DNA from: Butyrivibrio sp.
Lineage (GTDB): Bacteria; Bacillota_A; Clostridia; Lachnospirales; Lachnospiraceae
Assembly (NCBI GenBank): GCA_017996845.1
Contig: JAGOGF010000001.1
Location: forward strand, 1-64,000
Direction: 5' to 3'
Length of the DNA: 64,000 bases
Shown here: positions 57,725 to 64,000 of the stretch, piece after piece
Numbering within the stretch: position 1 is the stretch's first letter
How the letters are laid out: each line of letters starts with the position of its first letter
The notes under the pieces: generated by a model
What the model saw: only the letters and a program-made list of their open reading frames with translations
Told to the model about the DNA's origin: nothing
Databases searched by the model: none
Translations under genes and position numbers: made by a program

Positions 57725-57763
57725 GATCCCGCAGATCAATTCAGTATCTGCGGGATCCTTTTC
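57725..57763 (+). terminator. Intrinsic terminator of the polyphosphate operon
   Basis: GATCCCGCAGAT at 57725-57736 pairs perfectly with ATCTGCGGGATC at 57746-57757, followed by CTTTTCT. It may also serve the convergent kinase gene ending at 57822. Confidence 0.85.
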
Positions 57764-57821
57764 TGCAAACCAATCAGGACGGCCTCTTCCATATTGGAAT
57801 GCCATAATACCTGTGCAATGC

Positions 57822-59192
57822 TCAGCATTCTGCCGGACACTGCACAGGTATTGTCAGTATAAATTCACTTCCTGCTCCCTGCTTAGAATGAACTGCTATT
57901 GTGCCGCCCATCTGTTCTACATTTTCTTTCACCACATACAATCCCAACCCGTCTCCCGAAGTTCTTTCTGCATTTTTTCCCCTGTAATAGGCGTCAAATA
58001 AGTGTGGCATATCTTCTTTGGCTATTCCAATTCCCGAATCTCTGATATAAATGGATATGGCTGTATCCGTCAATTCATAGGACACCATAACTTCACCATT
58101 TGGATCTGTAAACTTATATGCATTGGCCAGCAGATTATAAATGCTCTGGCTGAGCTTGTATTTATCTGTCGTAATGACTGCTTTGTCAGAACGATTCAAA
58201 TGCAGATTAATCTTCTTGTTATCGTAGGCCACTTTCATTCCGTTAATAATCTGCTGCAGCATTATATGCAGATCAAACTGCTCAGCCTTTACTTCTTGCA
58301 GCGGCCTGTCTGCGTCAAGCAGCATACTCATGTTGGAAATAATTGCAGAAAGATCATCAATTTGTGTCTGACAAACTTTGATTTCCTCCCCGGACATTGT
58401 AATGATCCCATCCCCCAATCCTTCCAGATGCATTTTCAGGATACTGAGTGGTGTTCTTGTCTGATGAACAAACTCATCAATCACTCGCTTTCTTCCTTTT
58501 TGCCTTATTTTCAGTCGATTTTGGAGTTCTTCCAGACTGGTTTGTATGACTCTGATCTCTCTGACTCTTGAAGGTTCATAACGAGGCTGTTCACCCATAT
58601 CAATTCGCATGGCAAGCATACTCGTGTCAGTCAGATCTTTTCCCAGCCTCTTACTGACAAATATACCGATCAGACTGAGTAAGGACAAAACGATCAGAAA
58701 AGAGAGCAGACTGTTCCGAATCAAAGCATATCGAAATCTGGTAGCTACCGCTGACTGATTCAAAGTACTGTACCTGGTAATATGAAGCACCCCGGTAACT
58801 GCGCCGCCGGCAGAAATGTCAAAACTATCTACTTCTTCCGAATTTGCATGCATCATCCTGCTCATCATTCCATTCATCATGCCATAACCGGAACCGGATA
58901 CATTTTGCGCACTTGCGATCAGATCACCATTTGCATCATATAATTTGATGCTGATAATCGGATCATCCAAATGTGATTCCAACTGAACAGACAATTGCTG
59001 CCGGGTATAGCTATCATCTGACAGTGCATTTACCGCAATCTGTTTAATCTGATTCACATGATAGTTATATGTCTCAGAATTGTAGGACAAAAAATATTGA
59101 TTGGTCAGTGAATTCAAAATCAATGAATTGACTGAAACCGCCAACACCGCCGTTATTGTCAGGATAATGAGCCATTGCCTTCTGATTGTCAA
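57822..59192 (-). CDS. Sensor histidine kinase with Met-rich sensor loop
   Basis: A 456-residue kinase. Transmembrane helices at about 8-28 and 160-180 enclose a 130-residue extracellular domain with a striking Met run, GYGMMNGMMSRMMH (residues 102-115). Then a HAMP-like segment, HisKA with His243 in FVHQTRTPLSIL, and an ATPase domain with NAYKFTD, DSGIGI and GDGLGLYVV. It starts with TTG at 59192, eight bases after GGAGGT, and overlaps the regulator stop (TTGA). Methionine clusters outside the membrane often bind Cu(I), so metal sensing is possible. Confidence 0.9.
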   Translation of the reverse strand: MTIRRQWLIILTITAVLAVSVNSLILNSLTNQYFLSYNSETYNYHVNQIKQIAVNALSDDSYTRQQLSVQLESHLDDPIISIKLYDANGDLIASAQNVSGSGYGMMNGMMSRMMHANSEEVDSFDISAGGAVTGVLHITRYSTLNQSAVATRFRYALIRNSLLSFLIVLSLLSLIGIFVSKRLGKDLTDTSMLAMRIDMGEQPRYEPSRVREIRVIQTSLEELQNRLKIRQKGRKRVIDEFVHQTRTPLSILKMHLEGLGDGIITMSGEEIKVCQTQIDDLSAIISNMSMLLDADRPLQEVKAEQFDLHIMLQQIINGMKVAYDNKKINLHLNRSDKAVITTDKYKLSQSIYNLLANAYKFTDPNGEVMVSYELTDTAISIYIRDSGIGIAKEDMPHLFDAYYRGKNAERTSGDGLGLYVVKENVEQMGGTIAVHSKQGAGSEFILTIPVQCPAEC

Positions 59193-59881
59193 TTTTCATT
59201 ACCTCCAAGCAAATAACCTGCTCCGTATTTTGTCTGCAGAAATCTTGGTTTTTTCGGATCGTCTTCCATTTTCTGCCGCAGTCTTTTGATGGTACTGTCT
59301 ATCGTTCTGTCAAAGCCTTCATATTCGTACCCATATGCCTGGCTGATCAGCTGATCCCTGGACAAAACCTGTCCCTGATTCCGAAACAGTGTCTGAAGAA
59401 GTTTGAATTCAGCAGCTGTAATCGGAATTTCAGTCTCATCCTTATATAATTTCATACTTTCTGCATAAAGACGCAGATTTTCATATCGATATACCATCTC
59501 ATCATTTTGATGATAGGTCCTTTTTATCAATGCGTTAACTCTTTTAACAACTTCTTTCACACTAAAAGGTTTAACGACATAATCGTCCGCTCCAATGTCA
59601 AATCCTTTCAATCTGTCAATTTCCTCTGCTCTGGCCGTCAGGAAAATAACCGGGACTTCTGATGTTTTTCGGATCTCACGCAATACATCAAATCCGTCAA
59701 TTCCCGGCATCATAATATCAAGGAGGGTGAGATGAATCCGATTGCTGCCAAATAATTCCAATGCTTCCAGACCATTTGCTGCACAAAGCGTCTCGTAACC
59801 TTCATTTTCCAGATACTTTGCGACAATGCTGCTGATTTCCTGTTGATCTTCAACGATTAGCACGGTATAGCGCATATTCAT
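59189..59881 (-). CDS. OmpR/PhoB-type response regulator
   Basis: A 230-residue response regulator with a receiver (likely phospho-acceptor Asp in LTLLDIMMPGIDG, Lys in YVVKPF) and an OmpR-type winged helix (LLQTLFRNQGQVLSRDQLI and VRRL-like segment TIKRLRQKM). Several starts cluster at 59884-59875; the ATG at 59881 has AAGGG seven bases upstream. The kinase gene overlaps its end by four bases. The SHOCT protein gene lies about 55 bases upstream in the same direction, so the three probably form one unit. Confidence 0.93.
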   Translation of the reverse strand: MNMRYTVLIVEDQQEISSIVAKYLENEGYETLCAANGLEALELFGSNRIHLTLLDIMMPGIDGFDVLREIRKTSEVPVIFLTARAEEIDRLKGFDIGADDYVVKPFSVKEVVKRVNALIKRTYHQNDEMVYRYENLRLYAESMKLYKDETEIPITAAEFKLLQTLFRNQGQVLSRDQLISQAYGYEYEGFDRTIDSTIKRLRQKMEDDPKKPRFLQTKYGAGYLLGGNEN

Positions 59882-59935
59882 CACCCCACCCTTATGATAC
59901 CAAAAACAGTCTGATACCTTCGGATTTCATCATTT

Positions 59936-60211
59936 TCAGGTACGCAGCACTTTTTTCATTCTGCTGTATTCTTCCTCTGTAATCTCTCCTTTTGCAAAGC
60001 GCTCATTCAAAAGGCTCATTGCTTCACTGTTCTTTGCATTTGCAGCATCTGCTCTGCTTCTTCTGATCAGCATGATTATAAATGCTGCTGCGAAAGCAGT
60101 AATAATAATCATCCCTGCCATCATCAGAAAACCACCGGCTCCGCCACCCATATACCCCAGTCCGCCTTCCATACAGCGATTCAAACCACCAATTCCTCTG
60201 TAATACATCAT
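59936..60211 (-). CDS. Small SHOCT-domain membrane protein
   Basis: A 91-residue protein. A Gly/Met-rich N-terminus (CMEGGLGYMGGGAGG) leads into a single hydrophobic helix (residues 27-49). The C-terminal 30 residues are a SHOCT motif, LLNERFAKGEITEEEYSRMK. SHOCT proteins are small and often oligomerise next to membrane or stress systems; the exact function is unknown. AAGGAGG lies seven bases before the ATG. It heads the two-component operon. Confidence 0.88.
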   Translation of the reverse strand: MMYYRGIGGLNRCMEGGLGYMGGGAGGFLMMAGMIIITAFAAAFIIMLIRRSRADAANAKNSEAMSLLNERFAKGEITEEEYSRMKKVLRT

Positions 60212-60386
60212 AATATTACCTCCTTATCATTTTATCATTTTTTTTCTTACGGTGTATACATCACTTTCTGATTACAATTGTATTATCTACAAAAAATGTG
60301 GCACAAATATGGCAACTTATTTATACGAAAAATCTGCCTGATATTTATTTTAAAAATTTCCTTTATTACAGTTTTTGTATAAAGAA

Positions 60387-60429
60387 AAGACCTGGCAGCA
60401 AAAGCATTATGGCTTCTGTCCCAGGTCTT
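60387..60429 (-). terminator. Intrinsic terminator after the ferritin gene
   Basis: AAGACCTGG at 60387-60395 pairs with CCAGGTCTT at 60421-60429, with further pairing inside. On the minus strand TTCTTTAT follows. It lies about 60 bases past the ferritin stop. Confidence 0.75.
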
Positions 60430-60491
60430 ATCTGTTATTTTAGTTTGGATTAATTATATTAATAAAAGATTCTAAAAATGTTAATTCCCTG

Positions 60492-61004
60492 TCAGATCAC
60501 CAGAGAAGGTGCCGTATAAACACGCGTAGTCAGCTCATTATCCAGCAGATAAAGGCCTTTGGGATCACTTCCGAACAGATCATACCTTTTTACGATACTC
60601 TCGGTATTCTTTTCTTCCTCATTCTGCTCTCTGACGAACCAGTCCAGCAGCTGCATCGTGCGGAAATCTTTCCCTTCATAGGCAACTGCATAAATGTTAT
60701 TGATAGAAGCCGTAACCTTCTGTTCATGCTCAAACGCCGCGACTGCAGGTGTTCTGAAATCAGCAAATGACATATTGGGTGCTTTTATATCCTGCAAAAC
60801 AATTTTCTCATTATTATTCTGCAAATATTTAATAAACAACATGGCATGATCACGTTCTTCCTGTGTCTGGATATTAAACCAATTGCCAAAGCCGTTCAGT
60901 TCCTGATCAACATAATAATTTTGAATATCCAGATAAAAATACGCAGAATACCACTCCATGTTGATTTGATCATTGATCAGTTTCGTTATTTTTTCGTTCA
61001 ACAT
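60492..61004 (-). CDS. Ferritin
   Basis: A 170-residue non-haem ferritin that oxidises Fe2+ and stores it as a mineral in a 24-mer shell. Ferroxidase ligands are visible as Glu17 in NMEWYSAY and the EERDHA motif near residue 50, with further Glu in AFEHEQ and EQNEEEKN. Length and order match FtnA. GGAGG lies nine bases before the ATG. It stands alone between the SHOCT operon and the ABC-F gene, with its own terminator. Confidence 0.95.
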   Translation of the reverse strand: MLNEKITKLINDQINMEWYSAYFYLDIQNYYVDQELNGFGNWFNIQTQEERDHAMLFIKYLQNNNEKIVLQDIKAPNMSFADFRTPAVAAFEHEQKVTASINNIYAVAYEGKDFRTMQLLDWFVREQNEEEKNTESIVKRYDLFGSDPKGLYLLDNELTTRVYTAPSLVI

Positions 61005-61112
61005 AATATCATGCCTCCTCTGAATTATTGTTTTTCGTACTAACAGGATATCTGTATTTTGCCTTCATGAACAGTATATCATTTTAAAACATAACAATAA
61101 AATAATAATTTT

Positions 61113-63008
61113 TCAGTTGCAAATTCGCATCCACATCTCCATTTGTTTCTCTAATAACTCTTCTGTACTTTTTCTTCGCTCTTCCAGCAGCATCCATTCA
61201 TCAAAATGTTCTTCTGTCACGCGCTGCCTTTCCTTTATACCAGCAATTTCTTCTTCCAACTTACCGATCTCTTTTTCAAGGAATATTCTTTTGTTATTTC
61301 CACTTTTTTTCACAATAGCCAGGTTCTCTTCTATTTCTGCAGGTTTCTCGTTTCTGGGCGCCTTTTCTTCGAAAAAAGCTGCCTTTTTCAGTTTTGCCTT
61401 CTCTTCCTGATAGGAATCATAATCCCCCGCGTAAGTAACCGATCTCCGATCTTCTATTTCTACTATCTTCGTTGCAATCCGGTTGATAAAGTATCGGTCA
61501 TGCGATACAAACAATATTGTTCCCTGAAATAGAAGCAGTGCTTCTTCCAGACTCTCTCTTGCAGTAATATCCAGATGATTGGTCGGTTCATCCAGAATCA
61601 GGAAATTCACTTCCTTTTGCATCAGTTTTGCAAGTAATAATCTGCTTTTTTCTCCGCCTGACAGATTTTTCACTTTTTTAAATACCTGCTCATTCCGGAA
61701 TAAATACTTTGCAAGCAGTTCCCGTGCTTTTCCCTCATCTATGGATAAATCTTCACGAAATGTATCCAAAACTGTTTTTTCTTCATTCGAAAATGTGACC
61801 TGTTGCGGCAAATATCCGATTTGAAGGCTGCATCCGATTTTTATGACTCCAGAATCTGCTTTTTCTTTTCCCATGAGTATCTTTAAAAGCGTTGTTTTTC
61901 CACATCCGTTTTTTCCGATGATTCCAACATGCTCCTTGAAATATATATCCATGCAGAAATCTGACAGAAGCTCTTTTTCACCAAAGCACTTATTAACATC
62001 CTGCATATACACTACATCTTTTCCGGATCTTTCATCATCATCAAAATCAACCAACAGGGTTTTTCCGGATGTTTTTGGTTTTTCAACTTTTTCCATGCGA
62101 TCGAGTCTGTTCTGCATGGACTGCGCTCTTTTGAACATACTTTCATTGTCTGCTCTTGCGGCCCAATCACGCATCTGCCTGATTGCTCTTTCCATTTCTT
62201 TTATTTTTTTTTGCTGTTCTTTATACTCCGCAAGCTGTGCTTCTCTTCTTCTTTTCTTTTCTTTGCTGTAATAGGAAAAATTACCATGATACAATTCTGA
62301 TTTCCCATTTTCGATCTCTATGATCTGATTGACCGTTTTATCCAGAAAATAGCGGTCATGCGATACGATCAGTACCGTTCCTCTGTATGCTTTTATATAT
62401 TCTTCCAACCATTGCAGCATTCCCAAATCCAGGTGATTGGTCGGTTCATCCAGAATGAGAATATCCGGATTTTGTAATAACACTTTGGCAAGACCTACCA
62501 GCGTTTTTTCTCCCCCGCTTAAAGATTCAAATTTATGTTTGAGAAAATCCTCTTCTATTTTCAGTCCACTGCAGATTCGCTCAAGTCTTTCCTGCGTCCG
62601 ATAGCCATCCAGACTTTCATACTCCTCACATATCCTGCTGTAGCGAAGAAGTACTTTTTCCAAAGCAGTTTCGTCAAGCTTTCCCATTTCTGATTCCAGA
62701 ATTTCTATCTGTGCTTTTATTGCTACCTGTTTTTCAAATGCCATCCACAATACATCGTTTACCGTCATCATTTCATCATATTTGGGCAGCTGCTCCAGAT
62801 AGCCCACTGCTGCTCCCTTTCGAACTGCGATCGATCCCCCGTCACATTTTTCCTGTCCTGTGATCATTTTCAGCACCGTTGATTTTCCACAGCCGTTCAG
62901 ACCTGCAATGGCAATGCAGTCTCCCTCGCTTGCCTCTATATTTACATTTTCCAGAATCAGATCTGTTCCATAATATTTTTTTAATTCATTGCATGCTATC
63001 TGTATCAT
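61113..63008 (-). CDS. ABC-F family ATPase, probable ribosome-protection protein
   Basis: A 631-residue protein with two ATP-binding domains and no membrane segment. Domain 1 has Walker A GLNGCGKST near residue 34 and the signature LSGGEK; domain 2 has GKNGCGKTT and LSGGEK. Between them is a charged linker of the P-site tRNA-interaction type, and at the end a long coiled coil of about 90 residues. ABC-F proteins act on the ribosome; some give resistance to macrolides, lincosamides or pleuromutilins. I start at the ATG at 63008, which follows GAGAGG. The frame is open a further 51 codons into a regulatory leader with terminators, which strongly suggests antibiotic-induced expression. Confidence 0.9.
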   Translation of the reverse strand: MIQIACNELKKYYGTDLILENVNIEASEGDCIAIAGLNGCGKSTVLKMITGQEKCDGGSIAVRKGAAVGYLEQLPKYDEMMTVNDVLWMAFEKQVAIKAQIEILESEMGKLDETALEKVLLRYSRICEEYESLDGYRTQERLERICSGLKIEEDFLKHKFESLSGGEKTLVGLAKVLLQNPDILILDEPTNHLDLGMLQWLEEYIKAYRGTVLIVSHDRYFLDKTVNQIIEIENGKSELYHGNFSYYSKEKKRRREAQLAEYKEQQKKIKEMERAIRQMRDWAARADNESMFKRAQSMQNRLDRMEKVEKPKTSGKTLLVDFDDDERSGKDVVYMQDVNKCFGEKELLSDFCMDIYFKEHVGIIGKNGCGKTTLLKILMGKEKADSGVIKIGCSLQIGYLPQQVTFSNEEKTVLDTFREDLSIDEGKARELLAKYLFRNEQVFKKVKNLSGGEKSRLLLAKLMQKEVNFLILDEPTNHLDITARESLEEALLLFQGTILFVSHDRYFINRIATKIVEIEDRRSVTYAGDYDSYQEEKAKLKKAAFFEEKAPRNEKPAEIEENLAIVKKSGNNKRIFLEKEIGKLEEEIAGIKERQRVTEEHFDEWMLLEERRKSTEELLEKQMEMWMRICN

Positions 63009-63078
63009 ATTTACCTCTCTCTGTTTGCATATCCGTTTTTCATTTACTGTTATCCTTTGCAGACATGCCCTTAACCGC

Positions 63079-63115
63079 AAAAAGACCTGTGTAAGTTTTC
63101 TTACACAGGTCTTTT
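63079..63115 (-). terminator. Leader terminator 2 before the ABC-F gene
   Basis: AAAAGACCTGTGTAAG at 63080-63095 pairs perfectly with its complement at 63100-63115 around a four-base loop, followed on the minus strand by a U run. It lies inside the leader reading frame, 71 bases before the ABC-F start. Confidence 0.85.
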
Positions 63116-63126
63116 CTGATCCAGAA

Positions 63127-63155
63127 CAAAATCGTGCTGTTTTCGCACGATTTTG
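63127..63155 (-). promoter_or_regulatory. Leader hairpin at the start of the leader reading frame
   Basis: CAAAATCGTGC at 63127-63137 pairs perfectly with GCACGATTTTG at 63145-63155 around a seven-base loop. It covers codons 3-11 of the leader reading frame and has no U tail, so it is a structural element, not a terminator. Confidence 0.6.
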
Positions 63156-63344
63156 TTTCATATTATCCTTAAGAGAATTTTATTTCACTGCAGTGCATGC
63201 GATCCGTTATTACCTGAAACAGATTCTAACTTCCTGTATCCTTGCAGATTATGCAAAATGCAATTTCAAGAAAACATGCAGCCAATCATTCAGTTCAAAT
63301 CTGTCACCTGCATTTTCCAAAGAAAGCTTTTCTCCCATTGGATT

Positions 63345-63373
63345 AAAAAACCTGAGTAAGTTCTTTACTCAGG
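63345..63373 (-). terminator. Leader terminator 1 before the ABC-F gene
   Basis: CCTGAGTAA pairs with TTACTCAGG around a five-base loop, followed on the minus strand by six U. It lies about 33 bases after the stop of the 43-codon ORF. Confidence 0.8.
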
Positions 63374-63405
63374 CACAAGATTTTGATTTATGATATGGGC
63401 AAAGT

Positions 63406-63537
63406 TTACTTACTACTTTTTTGAATATTCAATTTTGGGCAGACTTCCAGCGCAGACTGAATTAAAACATGCGTAATGCCGGATAGAGAGATTGGCAGAC
63501 GGTCTAAAATTGTATTCTCAAAAAAGCACTGATTCAT
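63406..63537 (-). CDS. Short leader ORF (43 codons) upstream of the ABC-F gene
   Basis: ATG at 63537 follows a perfect GGAGG at seven bases and opens a 43-codon frame ending in TAA at 63406. The peptide begins MNQCFFENTILDRLPISL and contains the segment HVLIQSALEVCPKLN. I do not recognise a family. It lies just after a near-consensus promoter and just before terminator 1, the place of an attenuator-controlling leader peptide. It could also be an independent small protein. Confidence 0.6.
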   Translation of the reverse strand: MNQCFFENTILDRLPISLSGITHVLIQSALEVCPKLNIQKSSK

Positions 63538-63568
63538 CTCTTTGCCTCCATTTCTTTTTTATATTTGT

Positions 63569-63597
63569 AATATAGCATGCATTTTTTTTATTTTCAA
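63569..63597 (-). promoter_or_regulatory. Promoter of the ABC-F leader transcript
   Basis: On the minus strand TTGAAA (63597-63592) and TATATT (63574-63569) are separated by 17 bases, each matching five of six consensus positions. The transcript should start near 63562, giving a leader of about 550 bases before the ABC-F start. Confidence 0.7.
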
Positions 63598-63690
63598 TTT
63601 ACTTCCAGGTATAAATTATTTTATCAGAGCACCTTTTTTCTTTTTACAAATCAGTTTGGATCATACAGCCTCAATAAAATACATAATGGT

Positions 63691-64000
63691 CTATTGTATG
63701 ATTACCCGCTGATACATCGAATGATCCGGACGAAACTGTACCAGATCCCACAAATTCCCATACAGATCTTTGAAAACAGCTACTGTTCCGTAATCCGCCT
63801 CCTTCGGCTCCCTTTCGAATTCAATTCCGATTTTCTTCATTTCATGATAATCTCTCCAGAAATCATCCGTCCCCAGAAACAGAAAAACCCTTCCGCCTGC
63901 CTGGTTCCCGATGAAAGGCTCCTGCGCAGATTTCGAAGCTCTTGCAAGCAGTATGGTCGTCCCATTTGATCCAGGCGGAGATACCACTACCCATCTTTTG
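63691..64000 (-). CDS. VOC/glyoxalase-family protein, 5' end outside the window
   Basis: The C-terminal part, at least 103 residues, of a VOC-fold protein related to glyoxalase and bleomycin-resistance proteins. The frame stays open to the right edge, so the real start is outside. Visible segments are KRWVVVSPPGSNGTTILLA at the edge, FLGTDDFWRDYHEMKKIGI in the middle and a typical closing strand AVFKDLYGNLWDLVQF with the metal-ligand position Glu/Asp replaced or displaced. The specific substrate is not assignable. Confidence 0.85.
   Translation of the reverse strand, partial: KRWVVVSPPGSNGTTILLARASKSAQEPFIGNQAGGRVFLFLGTDDFWRDYHEMKKIGIEFEREPKEADYGTVAVFKDLYGNLWDLVQFRPDHSMYQRVIIQ

Larger units (their letters stand above)
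63009..63161 (-). other. Leader reading frame in frame with the ABC-F gene
   Basis: From an ATG at 63161, with AAGG five bases upstream, 51 codons run without a stop into the ABC-F start codon. The first residues read MKQNRAKTARFCSGSEKTC and are rich in Lys, Arg and Cys. The frame passes through a hairpin at 63127-63155 and through the terminator at 63079-63115. I read it as a leader whose translation controls termination rather than as an N-terminal domain, but a low level of extended ABC-F is possible. Confidence 0.5.

Noticed and set aside
1..64000. CRISPR arrays, tRNA or rRNA genes, insertion sequences, phage genes
   Set aside because: No regularly spaced repeats, cloverleaf-like segments, transposase or integrase frames were found. 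This was a reading by eye, so a covariance-model search could still find a small RNA.

Overview
The window reads as a chromosomal segment of a low-GC anaerobic Firmicute, most likely a gut Lachnospiraceae (inferred, no marker gene was compared). The signs are strong AGGAGG-type ribosome sites, lipoprotein solute-binding proteins, YesM/YesN-type sensor pairs, a desulfoferrodoxin-type domain and ferritin for oxygen stress, and many sensory kinases and c-di-GMP enzymes. I saw no rRNA, tRNA, CRISPR array, transposase or phage gene.

Positions 1-31.8 kb are an oligosaccharide-foraging region. A YesM/YesN pair is cut by the left edge (2-1200). A minus-strand operon follows: histidine kinase, LuxR-type regulator, GH35/GH42-like hydrolase and GH5 hydrolase (6559-1214). 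It diverges from a lone lipoprotein binding protein (6658-7956). Three carbohydrate ABC importers follow, all on the minus strand: 11194-7972; 19561-16262, continuing into two tandem GH31 enzymes and a DUF624 protein; and 31580-28351, continuing into a LacI regulator and a GH127 enzyme. In each importer a hairpin lies between the binding-protein gene and the permease genes, which should favour high binding-protein output. No importer has its own ATPase gene, so a shared MsmK-like ATPase elsewhere is expected. A second YesM/YesN pair (22366-19784), a GH13 enzyme and an AraC regulator lie between. The hydrolases lack signal peptides, so they probably cut imported oligosaccharides. The enzyme mix (alpha-xylosidase-like GH31, GH5, GH35/42-like, GH127, an SGNH esterase and a feruloyl/acetyl-esterase-like hydrolase) fits a decorated hemicellulose such as xyloglucan, but this is inference.

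Positions 31.8-40 kb hold an MgtA-type Mg2+ ATPase with a small conserved partner, an SGNH esterase, a membrane diguanylate cyclase, an alpha/beta esterase and oligoendopeptidase F. Positions 40-52.9 kb are a signalling block: two giant hybrid kinases with periplasmic binding-protein domains, a TspO-like membrane protein, and two adjacent GGDEF/HD-GYP proteins.

Positions 52.9-64 kb hold an XRE-desulfoferrodoxin fusion, a hexapeptide acetyltransferase, an RpiR regulator, a polyphosphate operon (DHH phosphoesterase plus two-domain PPK2), an OmpR-type two-component system with a SHOCT protein and a Met-rich sensor loop, and ferritin. The most striking non-coding structure lies before the ABC-F gene at the right end. 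It is a roughly 550-nt leader with a near-consensus promoter, a 43-codon ORF with a perfect ribosome site, two intrinsic terminators, and an upstream reading frame in frame with the ABC-F gene. This looks like antibiotic-responsive attenuation. A VOC-family gene is cut by the right edge.
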